Shown here one piece after another: positions 16,298 to 25,196 of a DNA stretch of 64,000 bases. The DNA is taken from positions 434,001 through 498,000 of the forward strand of contig CP091737.1 of NCBI GenBank assembly GCA_022010055.1, in the 5' to 3' direction. Numbering within the stretch: position 1 is the stretch's first letter; every line of letters begins with the position of its first letter. The position numbers were made by a program, and so were the translations under genes. The notes beneath the pieces were generated by a model. That model searched no databases and had not been told where the DNA came from. It saw only the letters and a program-made list of their open reading frames with translations. The DNA comes from Treponema sp. GTDB taxonomy: Bacteria > Spirochaetota > Spirochaetia > Treponematales > Treponemataceae.

Positions 16298-16861
16298 ATG
16301 AAATATATATTTTTTTTCTTTGCACTATTAGCATTTGCGTCTGGATGTGCAAAAACCACAAAAAAATCTTATGAAGAAGGTTCATCCACCATTGTTAGAA
16401 AATTTAAAAAAGGAGAAAAAAATCCTGCATACACAGATGAATATTATTCAAAATCAGAATTTATAAAATGTTCATATTCATTTGATGATGAGAACAAACG
16501 GGTAATTGTTCTAGGAAATAAAAATTTCAACGCTGAATCGGATATTGTAAATCAAAATGGAAAAGATATTAAATGCATTTATTTTTCTATGTACGACATT
16601 CCTTTTGAACCTTCTGAATACACCACTCCTGATGAATTTTTCGACGGTCCACTCGGTGGAACTTTCATCTTTAATAAAGAAATCAATCGTCTTTCAGTTA
16701 AAGAAATATATTTGAAAATAAATCCGGATAACACAATAGAACTTGCAGGAACTGGAGACTTATATGAAGGTACAAGCATAAAAATCATTGATGAAAACTT
16801 CAAATTCTGTTACAAGGGCAAAGTTACAGAAGCGCATTACACTGACCTGTGGAAGCAATAA
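16298..16861 (+). CDS. Predicted lipoprotein, paralogue of the 17714 gene
   Basis: This 187-residue protein has a lipoprotein signal ending FASGCAK and a mature Lys/Glu-rich beta-type domain. The second half (YFSMYDIPFEP, LGGTFIFNKE, AGTGDLYEGTS, FCYKGKV, TDLWKQ) aligns with the gene at 17714. It starts 21 bp after the protease-like gene behind AAAAAGGAAAAG, so it is probably cotranscribed. I do not recognise the family. An immunity or partner role for the secreted protein is inferred from position and export only. Confidence 0.6.
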   Translation: MKYIFFFFALLAFASGCAKTTKKSYEEGSSTIVRKFKKGEKNPAYTDEYYSKSEFIKCSYSFDDENKRVIVLGNKNFNAESDIVNQNGKDIKCIYFSMYDIPFEPSEYTTPDEFFDGPLGGTFIFNKEINRLSVKEIYLKINPDNTIELAGTGDLYEGTSIKIIDENFKFCYKGKVTEAHYTDLWKQ

Positions 16862-16903
16862 AAAGCCCATGCCGTCTTATTGTAATCGGAGAATTTTGTT
16901 AAT

Positions 16904-17311
16904 ATGAAAAAACTGGTACTTATCATAGGATTGATTTTTGTAAATTTAATCTGTTACGCGCAAGAGAAGAATCTGAATAGTGATTACACAGAACTTATTG
17001 AATGGAATGGAGAAGGAAAAAATAATTCAAAAGCTTTTGCTTTAGAAATAGAGAAAGAAAGTTTTGAAAAATTTCTTCATAGGCGAAATGTAGATACAAC
17101 TTTGAACAAAAAGTTCACAGCTGAGGAACTTATGCAAACTGTAAAAAATAATGAAGATATATTTTATTATCGTCCAGTAGAATTTCATAAAAATAGAGTA
17201 ATAGAACGAGGAAAATATATTTTCTTAGACCAGTTTTCAACTGGAATTGAAAGACATTTTGCTTTATCGTATATTTGCCTTCCAAGGAGCAAAAAATGTC
17301 AAAATTTATAA
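16904..17311 (+). CDS. Small exported protein, unknown
   Basis: 135 residues with a cleavable signal peptide (MKKLVLIIGLIF..., predicted cut after ICYA, mature start QEKN). The mature part is charged, with FEKFLHRRNVD and FTAEELMQTVKNNED. The gene at 17714 has the same mature start QEKN. The last codons overlap the ribosome binding site and start of the next gene, which suggests translational coupling. The family is not recognised. Confidence 0.55.
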   Translation: MKKLVLIIGLIFVNLICYAQEKNLNSDYTELIEWNGEGKNNSKAFALEIEKESFEKFLHRRNVDTTLNKKFTAEELMQTVKNNEDIFYYRPVEFHKNRVIERGKYIFLDQFSTGIERHFALSYICLPRSKKCQNL

Positions 17312-17703
17312 AAATTATGCTTGTCATATTCACTGCGTTCTTTATGTCGTGTTCACAAAAGGAAGATTATGTATTTCATAAAACAGATTTGGAATGTTAC
17401 GAAATAGGATATGATTCACAAAACAGGGTATATTTAACTGATAAAAGAACAAATGAGCAGATTGTTTTTATATGCGAAGGTCCAGCATATAGTGAATATT
17501 CAAAAGAAGACATATTAAATTGTTACAAGATTGATAAAATATACCCTTACTCTGAAGTCGGTGACTATTTACAGCATGGCATGATGGAATCATGTAAAAG
17601 GGAATCATTTTGCACAGAAGTAGTATACAGTAAGCGTTTCAAATCAAAAATGACTCGTTATTATATTAAATATAAGGATGCTTATGGGCATTTCCATATG
17701 TAG
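17296..17703 (+). CDS. Small predicted lipoprotein, unknown
   Basis: About 135 residues. I choose ATG 17296 because AAGGAGC lies seven bases upstream; the earlier ATG at 17275 has no site. The signal ends TAFFMSCSQ (lipobox-like, Cys at +1). The mature part has paired Cys residues (LECYEIGYD, FICEGP, LNCYKID, ESCKRESFC) and a Tyr-rich end. The family is not recognised. It lies in the same run of exported proteins as its neighbours. Confidence 0.55.
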   Translation: MSKFIKIMLVIFTAFFMSCSQKEDYVFHKTDLECYEIGYDSQNRVYLTDKRTNEQIVFICEGPAYSEYSKEDILNCYKIDKIYPYSEVGDYLQHGMMESCKRESFCTEVVYSKRFKSKMTRYYIKYKDAYGHFHM

Positions 17704-17713
17704 GAGTTTTTAT

Positions 17714-18231
17714 ATGAAAAAGTCAATTTTAATTTTTGCACTTAGCTTTATTTTCTGTGTAACTTGTTTTTCCCAGGAAAAAAACGATGATCAGATTTTT
17801 GTATTTTCAAACTGTATCTACACAACTGAAAATTACGTTTCTGGAGGTACAGGACATTCATTTGTTTTAGGAGATGAAAGTTTTTCTCCAAAATCTGACC
17901 AGCTTCACAAAGAAGCCGCAAATTCATTCTGCATATTTTTTTCACTTTCAAATGCTGTGTTAAAGCCTGGCGTAACAAACCTGACTTCTGAAAATGGTTC
18001 GTTCGAAGGCGCAATAATAAATCATGGAACTGAAATTGCATTTAAACTTGACAGTCCTTTGGAATGCACTTTTGACGGAAAAAATATTCATCTAAAAGGA
18101 ATTGCCCGTCTTTATGAACCAGGAACTTCTACAAAATCCGGCAAACCTTGTCATTTGTGTACAACGGCTCGCTTTCCAATGGATTGTTTGTTGATTTATG
18201 GCCAAATCCTGCATATAAGATAAAAAGATAA
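17714..18231 (+). CDS. Small exported protein, paralogue of the 16298 gene (frame break near 18128)
   Basis: ATG 17714 follows TAGGAG. The signal peptide MKKSILIFALSF ends before FSQEKN. The body aligns with the 16298 product (FCIFFSLSN, GSFEGAIINHG, KGIARLYEPGTS). In the called frame the last 28 residues are unlike it. One base shifted from about 18128, the sequence reads LSFVYNGSL and FVDLWPN, matching KFCYKGKV and YTDLWKQ of the paralogue, and stops at 18231. Homology therefore identifies the true C-terminus. After it, to 18340, lie further short frames (a PYYRLWK-like end and a GAGTGTCC/GGACACTC hairpin at 18271-18295) that may be remnants. Confidence 0.6.
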
Positions 18232-18340
18232 ACAATTTAAATCCTTATTACAGACTTTGGAAATGAAAACAGAGTGTCCTATGCGCATTGGAACGGACAC
18301 TCTCCTAAAAAAAATTAAAAATATGTGTTAGGCATTACAA

Positions 18341-18619
18341 TATGTAAGATTACTTCGGCTGAATCCCTTGCAATTTCTTAAAGTAAGGTCTTTAGTAAGA
18401 TTTACAAGAAGTTATTTGCCATATTCTGCTTTTGCCTTTCCGCCTTGTTCATATTCAACAATATATTCACCGGTATGCCAGTTTGCCATTAAAAGCTCAG
18501 TGTTTACCGACAGAGCAGCATTATTTTTGGCTTCTTCCCATAGCGTAGAAATATTGTTTACAAGGAGTTCGTATTCTGGTTCAATGGGTTTGGGTGATTA
18601 GAGATTTTGATTCATTCAT
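18341..18619 (-). pseudogene. Remnant of a YhcG/DUF1016-type nuclease gene (N-terminal domain only)
   Basis: With ATG 18619 and a GGAG site the minus strand reads MNESKSLITQT. After a one-base slip it continues EYELLVNNISTLWEEAKNN, AVNTELLMANWHTGEYIVEYEQGG and AEYGK, then a TAA, and in the same frame LLVNLTKDLTL and GKGFSRSNLTY before ending. This is the DUF1016 N-terminal DNA-binding module; the PD-(D/E)XK nuclease half is absent. Domain loss plus stop and slip make a genuine pseudogene likely. It is the last member of the defence island. Confidence 0.7.
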
Positions 18620-18647
18620 GTTTAATTTTCTCCTTCATCATCAATTT

Positions 18648-19178
18648 TTATAGAGCACTAAGTGCACTTTGGGCATCCTGAAATTCATTTGGCTTAAATG
18701 CACAGAGCATTACATCAATTTCATAATACGGATAATCTTTTACAAACTTTTTGTATGCTCTTCCGCACTGCTTGGCTGATTCTTCTGCAGGATTCGGAAG
18801 ATTTCCTGCAAAAATTCCTGAACTGATTAGCGGAAAAGAGATAGTGTGTAAATTATTGTCTTTCAAAAGCACAAGTGAATTATAATATGCATTAAAAAGT
18901 TCAAGAAAAGCTTTAGGTGTTTGTCTGAAGTCAGGGCCAACTGCGTGTATAATGTATTTTGCATTCTTCATCTTACAGGCAGATGTGATTACTGCGTTTC
19001 CGTCTTTTATCGGAGTTTGAAATTTCGAACACTCCTGTGCTAATTCCTTAGAACCACATTTATTAAAAATGACACCACAAATGCCACTTCCTTCCCAGAG
19101 TCCTGAGTTTGCAGCATTTACAACAACATCAGCTGCCTGTTCGGCACAACTTCCGTGAATTAGTTTTAGGTTAGACAT
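18648..19178 (-). CDS. Macro-domain protein (ADP-ribose binding/hydrolase)
   Basis: About 176 residues forming a single macro domain. Motifs are VVNAANSGLWEGSGICGVIF (the usual NAAN...GGGVDGAI site, here with W-E-G-S-G), AVITSACKMKNAKYIIHAVGP and FPLISSGIFAG. ATG 19178 has an AAGGAG site, whereas an upstream start lacks one. Macro domains bind or remove ADP-ribose. Within a defence island such proteins often counter an ADP-ribosylating partner; a relic of a DUF3990 gene lies at the other end of this island. It starts 25 bp after the DUF5677 gene begins its last codons (overlapping reading), so the genes are packed as an operon. Confidence 0.85.
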   Translation of the reverse strand: MSNLKLIHGSCAEQAADVVVNAANSGLWEGSGICGVIFNKCGSKELAQECSKFQTPIKDGNAVITSACKMKNAKYIIHAVGPDFRQTPKAFLELFNAYYNSLVLLKDNNLHTISFPLISSGIFAGNLPNPAEESAKQCGRAYKKFVKDYPYYEIDVMLCAFKPNEFQDAQSALSAL

Positions 19179-19203
19179 ATAGGAACTCCTTACGACTTCA
19201 ATA

Positions 19204-20130
19204 TCATTGAACTGAAGTATTCGTTTTATTACGTTTTTCAAAATCCTGATATAAAAATACCAGGATATTCCGCATAATAACTGCGTCTTTTGCAGGAAGC
19301 TTACTTTCTCGCAGGTAATCTGTTATTTCTGATTCAATAAAGTGCATTGCAGCATGAAAGAATACTTTTATCTGAGATAAATCTGTCCTGGTTGATACCG
19401 AAAAAGCTGAAGAATGAACATAACTACTAGAATACTTGTATAGAACGGTGAATGAATCTTCTAAATCACATTCTTTTGCAAGTGTTCCAATTTTTCTGTC
19501 TTTTTTATTTGGAATTTTGCTTTTTGTCCAACCATAATTTTCTGCAAACTCTGAACCATATTTATTCAAATATTCATCGTGTATTTTATCCCATTCTGGT
19601 GTACTGTTTCCAACAAGTTGAGTAAGATGATAGCTTAGAAATTGCAGATGATCTTTATAAATAGGAACTAAATCTGGATTCTGTACGAGATACTGTCCAA
19701 TTACAAAACTTTCATATAGCGAACGATACTCTACAATCACGCTATTAAAGCAACCATTCATTGCAAGAAGCAGAATACTTTTATATTGATTTAAATCATT
19801 TTGAAGCTGAACAGAAACATGTTCTGCAATTTGCGAGTTCTTTTTACCTTTGCTTTTTCTTGCTGTATAGTTATAAATTGCAGCAGCGCAATCAAGGAAA
19901 ATAAAACACCTTCTGAGCATTTTTGAATTCTGTAACAATCCAATTTCTGATGATGCAATATAATCCTGCCAGAAATTTCGTATAAGTAGATTTTCATTTG
20001 CATAAAGGAAAGAAGTGAATTGTCCTAAGTATTTATCAAGCTGTAATTCTCTTTCAGTAACGTTTCCGTTTTGTGAAAAATCTGTAAGAGGACATTCTGA
20101 AATAAGGCGTTTTAGGAATTTTTGATCCAT
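19204..20130 (-). CDS. DUF5677-type helical protein
   Basis: This 308-residue protein is almost all helical. The DUF5677 hallmarks are IVEYRSLYESFVIGQYL near residue 145 and YKYSSSYVHSSAFS near 240 (a conserved R..YE and S..H pair). The separation of a conserved Arg and His in a helical bundle recalls HEPN-type proteins, but that link is inference. It begins five bases after the helicase stop, on the same strand. Frame intact. Confidence 0.65.
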   Translation of the reverse strand: MDQKFLKRLISECPLTDFSQNGNVTERELQLDKYLGQFTSFLYANENLLIRNFWQDYIASSEIGLLQNSKMLRRCFIFLDCAAAIYNYTARKSKGKKNSQIAEHVSVQLQNDLNQYKSILLLAMNGCFNSVIVEYRSLYESFVIGQYLVQNPDLVPIYKDHLQFLSYHLTQLVGNSTPEWDKIHDEYLNKYGSEFAENYGWTKSKIPNKKDRKIGTLAKECDLEDSFTVLYKYSSSYVHSSAFSVSTRTDLSQIKVFFHAAMHFIESEITDYLRESKLPAKDAVIMRNILVFLYQDFEKRNKTNTSVQ

Positions 20131-20134
20131 AATA

Positions 20135-22852
20135 TTATAAGGAATATAAAGATTTCAATATTCCAGCATCACGTTTAGCATTCGTTTTTCTTCTTAAATT
20201 GCTTAAAACGCGAACCTCAACTTCTGGAGACCAATAAATATATAATTTTTTTCTAGCTCGTGTAATTGCCGTATAAAAAATATTGTGTGTTATACGTTCT
20301 TCAACTTCATCAGAAATTATGATTTTTACGGAATTATATTCCAATCCCTGCGCTTTGTGAATTGACACGGCATAAGCAATTTGAAATGGTATTTCAGCCA
20401 TTGCATTGTCATCCTCTGTGTTAATCTTTTTATTAACGGAAAAACGAATAATTGACTTTCCATTTTCAGAATTCCCAAGCAGTTCAAAACTGTAATCTAA
20501 TGTATCAAGTTCATTTAAAACAGTATCTATTTCAATATCAAAAACAATAGTTTCCTCTGTTTCTTCTATATTTCTAATTATACCTTTTAAATTGTTGTAA
20601 ATAATGGGGCTAAATCTATTGGATTCATTAAATAATATAGGATCACCTACTTTATAGGTATGAATACCATAAACGACAGATTTTCCAGAATTATTATCTT
20701 GCAGAAAGGAATTTACATTATTAATTCCGTATAATCCGTCATAGTTCAAGCATAGAATAATTTCATCTTCATCATTTTTTTCAAAAATAGAATTGTCCAA
20801 TCGTTTTGAATATCCAAATTTATCTATGGCTTCTTGCATACCTTCTTCAAGATTCCGTACTCTAGACCAAACAATCTTTAAGTTTTCCTCGGTACTTCTG
20901 AATGTATTTTCTAATTCAAAAATCGATGTTTCAGGTATAAATAGTTTAGCAATTGAGAACCAATTACCGAATTGAATTGCCTCAATCTGATAAATATCTC
21001 CTACTAAAATCAACAATTTGAATTGAGCTTTTTCGAGAATTTTTCTCATATCTGAATTGCATAATGTACTGCTTTCATCGATAAATATCATATCATATTC
21101 AGTTTTTGAATTTTTAGAAGATAAAAACTTTGCAACCGTCATGTAATCACAATTTGCAATAGTGACTTTTCTTCTTAAATTCTCTACCGCTGGGTTTGTA
21201 TTTGCAAGATATAGTTTGCTTTGTGCTGCAAATAGTTCTGAAACATGTTTTATCAATGTCGATTTTCCAGTACCTGCAGAACCATAAATAAAAGCAACAT
21301 GAGAATTTGAAAACATTTGTAAAAGTGCCTGTTTTTTTATTTCATCGTCAATTTTATCAGGATTATTATTTAACCAAACCTGAACAAAAGCTGTATATCC
21401 TTTAAGGCCTGCAGTTGTTAAGTCCTTAAACTTTTTTATTATCTCTGAACAGTCATCTGCATATTCATTAATATATATTGAATCAGAAAATTCCTTCAAA
21501 GAACGTGTCTTTACATGCTTGTAATACAGTTTTTGGTTATATGATTCAATCAAATCATCAATATTCTCAAATGCCTCCAAATCACTTGCTTTTGTGAATA
21601 AAACATTGTTGCGTTCTGTATTTGTTTTTATAAAGCGGGCTAAAAACTCTTCTTCATGATTAACAGTTGGAATACAGTCCAATAAATCAAATATACGAGG
21701 ATTATGTCCTATCAATGAAGTTGCAAAAGGCATTTCATCAAATGGTTTGCATCCGTAAGATAAATGTAAACTTGATAATTTTTCACAAGTTCCATCCCAT
21801 TTAATTTGATTCTTCATAATCGAATTATTCATCGTATAAAGCAAATAGCGAAGAATATTCGAACCCGCTAAATTGTTTTTTAATATATTTCTGCAAACAT
21901 CAAAAATATCGAATAAAGCTGTGTTTTTAGCTCGTTCAATTATTATTGCTTTGACAGAATTATAAAAATCATCAGGACAGGTAAGCAAATCAAGCAAATT
22001 TGTCGCTGTCTTGGAAATAAAGTTCATAAGATTATCATAGACTAGATTATTACTTTTTATTTCTGATTTACCTGTAAATATATAGCCAAAATTATTCAAT
22101 TCACAAGGTCGTATGGATGCTTGCCAAGAATCTATAATGAGTATTTCCATCTTGTTATTACTGATGTTGATTGTATCCTTATGCATGGAAAATTTAACAG
22201 CATAGTTTTCAAGGATATCCATCACTGTAAACGCTATAACTCTATCAAATTTACTGACATTATCAGTTGCAAGCGTAAAGGTTACTTCATAATAGATTTT
22301 TTCATTTACAAAAAAAGGGCTTTATTTTTTTGTATATATAATCGCTCGTTATAATTTATTGTTCCCGAGGATAATGAAAAAAATTATCTATCTTTTCAGC
22401 AATTTTCTGATGATACTCATTCATATCATTGTCCGTATCAATTGGAAAATCTTCTATATTTTTTAAGACTTGAAGATTACAATTTTGAGACAAATATGTT
22501 TTTTTATATTTTTAGTAAATATTCATAATATTTCAGCATCAAGCGTTCAGATGCATTTTCATCAAGAGTATAATGTGAAGCCGACTTTTGTAACAATTCA
22601 TGAAAGTTTATATAAAAACCTTAAATCTCCTCTTGTTTTAAATAGTGTAAGAAGTCTATCCCTCTCATCGCGATCATTTGGATCAACATCTTTATTTGCA
22701 GAACATAATTTCATTGCAATATATTCAACAAAATTTCTTAATTGACTGAGGATATTTTGGCTTAAAAGCCCACGTTCAGAATCGTCAAACTTACTGATAT
22801 TCTTACAGATATTTGTATCAGCGTCCAAAATGGCTTTATCTATTGCGGTCAT
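20135..22852 (-). CDS. Large SF1 (RecD-like) helicase with novel N-terminal region; several frame breaks
   Basis: The C-terminal 400 residues are an SF1B helicase: Walker A FIYGSAGTGKST, motif II MIFIDESST, motif III LILVGDIYQIE, motif IV/V region ENTFRST and AYAVSIHKAQGLEY, and motif VI YTAITRARKKLYIYW. Upstream, the frame at 22225 extends without a start codon (FFVNEKIYYEVTF). Coding sequence also continues from ATG 22852 (ribosome binding site AGGAG) through slips near 22590, 22510 and 22330 at A/T runs (MTAIDKAILDADTN..., ELLQKSASHYTL, IEDFPIDTDND). I therefore annotate one protein of about 905 residues. The N-terminal 500 residues match no domain I know. It starts six bases after hsdS and belongs to the same operon. 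An antiphage role is inferred from context. Confidence 0.7.
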
Positions 22853-22857
22853 AATTT

Positions 22858-24398
22858 CTATTCTCCTAATTTTTCACATAACGGTAAAAGCTTTTCGATT
22901 GCAGCGACTATGCGTTTTTGCTCGGCAAGAGGTGGAAGAGGAAAATAAAGTTCTTTTAATGCTGCCCCTGTTAAATGTTGAATTGTAACACCTTTACTTA
23001 CTTCTGTTAAAATCTTGTTTGCTTTATATACTTGAAATACATACAAATAAAATTTTGGATTTAAGTTATAAAAAAATCTAACGCGATGAAGTGCATTTTG
23101 ATAATACATTGGTTCATCCCTGTCATAAATTGCACATCTTCCCGCATCTCCTCCCTCACATATAAGCAAATCATTCTTTTTTACGGTATATCGTTCATAT
23201 TCGCTTTCCTCAAATTTCATTTGTTTGACTTTTGATAAATCAATTCCTTCTTCTTGTATGTTTATTGAACAAAGATAATCTTTCATTTCCCCCTTATTCT
23301 TTAGAGCATCTTTAGTTTTACCCAATTCACAAGTTGCAATATCAGTAATTCTGCACCAGCACCAGCTTTCTGGAATATCAAAAGGAATCTCATCTTCTGT
23401 AATGTCACACGGATTCGAGCCAGCTAACGCTGTCTCTTTTTTTGATTTCTTTTTTCCAGATTTTGCGTTAGCAAAATCCAATCCGTGTAACAACCTCTCT
23501 TTGCGAATCTCTTCCAGCAAATCTTTTGCGTTTCCTTCGGCGGCAATTTGGGGAACAAGTTTTCCCTGAACGGCTTCCTGCAGAATTGCTTTTTTTGTGA
23601 GTGTGCCGATTTTTTCATTAATGGCTTTGAGTTGTGTTTCTTTTTTGCCGTATTCTTCTATGAGCGGCATGAACTTTTCGATTGCGGCTACAATGCGTTT
23701 TTGTTCGGATAGTGGGGGAAGAGGGACGATTCCTTTATAAAGTTTATCATCATTAATGGCAGGATAAGCTACTCCTTTTGCATTGTCTGTATCATTTGCG
23801 TAATTATCAAATGTTGGTGACAATAAATAATAAAATAGATATTTATTTAATAGTCCTGGAAAAGAAGTCATCACTGCAAAACCAGTGCTGGCAATAGGTT
23901 CTTTCGTGAACTCTTTATCTATAATGCACATATTATGTAAATATGGTCTAACTGTAGAATAAATAACATCACCAAATTTTACAATTTTTCTTGCCCTAGA
24001 TGGGGCTTTATCTGGTTGGATAAAATTTTCTTTTTCATTTAACTTTTGATGTTCATTGTTAATAGAGCCAATATCAATATAACTGAATTCCTGTTCTGGA
24101 GTTTTTTGTCCATGATTATATACTAATTCCCCCAATCTACACCAGCACCAGTTTTCCGGAATATCAAAAGGAATCTCTTCTTCTGTAATGTCACACGGAT
24201 TCGAGCCAGCTAACGCTGTCTCTTTTTTTGATTTCCTTTTCCAGATTTTGCGTTAGCAAAATCCAATCCGTGTGACAATTTTTCTTTCCGTATCTCTTCC
24301 AGTAAATCCCTTGCGTTGCCTTCGCTTGCAATCTGAGGAACTAATTTTCCTTGCACAGCTTCCTGTAAAAGTGCGTTTTTCAAATCTTTTGCGGTCAT
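22858..24398 (-). CDS. hsdS: Type I restriction-modification specificity subunit HsdS (frame break near 24237)
   Basis: Two half-site modules each consist of a conserved helix (LLQEAVQGKLVPQIA), a linker, a target-recognition domain and PLPPLSEQKRIV / PLPPLAEQKRIV. The first module breaks in the A/G run near 24237; joined, it reads SGKRKSKKETALAG exactly like the second module's linker. About 513 residues, normal for HsdS. It sets the DNA target of the HsdM/HsdR complex. Its ATG (24398) overlaps the TGA of the upstream gene by four bases. Each linker is encoded by a 90-bp palindromic repeat (see the repeat features). Two different recognition domains imply a bipartite target. Confidence 0.9.
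23403..23493. repeat. Palindromic element copy A inside hsdS
   Basis: The left arm TGTCACACGGATT-N7-GCTAACGC (23403-23430) and an inverted right arm GCGTTAGC-N7-AATCCGTGTAACA (23465-23492) flank about 34 bp. It is read in frame as the second linker of HsdS (LDFANAKSGK and KETALAGSNPCD). The arms match the ends of the cassette at 27771-28224. Confidence 0.8.
24189..24278. repeat. Palindromic element copy B inside hsdS
   Basis: The left arm TGTCACACGGATT (24189-24201) plus GCTAACGC (24209-24216), and an inverted right arm GCGTTAGC (24250-24257) plus AATCCGTGTGACAA (24265-24278). It encodes the first HsdS linker and is nearly identical to copy A, so it may have spread with duplication of the half-gene. 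Confidence 0.8.
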
Positions 24399-24964
24399 TT
24401 TGGTTCCTCGCTTGACTTTTCAGTTTTATCTGCTATACTTGAATTATCGACGTGAGGTGTCTTAGTTGCCCTGTTCGCTGATTTTTCAGCCGCGTCACTC
24501 AAGCCTTCGAATCTTTCGGAGGCTTTATTTATTTCATCTAGTTCTATTGAATATATTCTGTGTCCGTTTGCAATACTTTCTTTTACAGTAATCAATACAT
24601 CAGCCTTTCTACCACTTTGTAAAATTGCGGCAGAAACAAATCTTTTTATTGAAACAACATTTGGGTCATCAGGATTTTTAAGATTTCCATGAGAGGCTAC
24701 GAGTATTGCGCTTTCATAAAGAGGCTTGATTTTTGCAGCCAATTCAAAATGTTCTGCAAGAGTAAAACCATTTGCTTTTGATTTTTCCAAAGCTTTTGCA
24801 CTCGTCATTTTGTCGACTGAGTGCTTAGAAAGATTTGCCTCGATTCCGGTTTGAATGTTTATAATTTTTCCGAGGAAAGGTTTTAGAATTGAGAGAAGTT
24901 CAGAACGTTTATAACTGGCGTAGCCTTGCTTTTTAATTTGATCGGACATATTTTCTCGTTCCAT
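24395..24964 (-). CDS. Uncharacterised protein translationally coupled to hsdS
   Basis: 189 residues with a predicted compact alpha/beta domain. HFELAAKIKPLYESAILVASHG is followed by VVSIKRFVSAAIL, ADVLITVKESIANGHRIYSIELDEINK, then a disordered Ser/Lys/Glu tail. The pattern of a helix, a variable segment, then a strand pair ending L-T-V-K-E and Y-S-I-E-L resembles phage MuF-associated/BECR-like domains, but only weakly. An alternative start at 24949 (MSDQIKK) is possible. Its TGA overlaps the hsdS ATG, so both proteins should be made together. It may be a regulator or anti-restriction/toxin partner; function unknown. Confidence 0.5.
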   Translation of the reverse strand: MERENMSDQIKKQGYASYKRSELLSILKPFLGKIINIQTGIEANLSKHSVDKMTSAKALEKSKANGFTLAEHFELAAKIKPLYESAILVASHGNLKNPDDPNVVSIKRFVSAAILQSGRKADVLITVKESIANGHRIYSIELDEINKASERFEGLSDAAEKSANRATKTPHVDNSSIADKTEKSSEEPK

Positions 24965-25033
24965 CAGAATAAAGCAAATAAGCGGAGTTTGTTGCTGAGT
25001 CGTAGCAGGAAATTGGAGTTCCCTTTGCTTTTT

Positions 25034-25126
25034 TTATTTCGTTTCAATTCTAACGGCTTCAATAAAACGTTTGGTAAGTTCATCGTCTGAAACACCGCAG
25101 GTTGAATCCAATTCATTTTGATCCAT
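25034..25126 (-). CDS. Possible 30-residue leader peptide gene
   Basis: ATG 25126 has an AGAAGGA site at the right distance and a TATAAT (25144-25149) just upstream. The short acidic product MDQNELDSTCGVSDDELTKR ends RIETK and stops at 25034. The A/T-rich stretch after it contains AAAGCAAA/TTTGCTTT arms that could form an attenuator before the gene at 24964. No homologue is known to me. Confidence 0.35.
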   Translation of the reverse strand: MDQNELDSTCGVSDDELTKRFIEAVRIETK

Positions 25127-25143
25127 AATAAGTCCTTCTATAT

Positions 25144-25149
25144 ATTATA
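25144..25149 (-). promoter_or_regulatory. -10 element (TATAAT) of an internal promoter in the defence island
   Basis: A perfect TATAAT on the minus strand lies between fic and the small ORF at 25126. The -35 is weak. It would let the downstream block (24964 to 18.6 kb) be transcribed separately from hsdR-hsdM-fic. Confidence 0.4.
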
Positions 25150-25196
25150 GCAGATTTTTTATACATTTACAGTTAACCTCCTCGAATTCGATGGGT

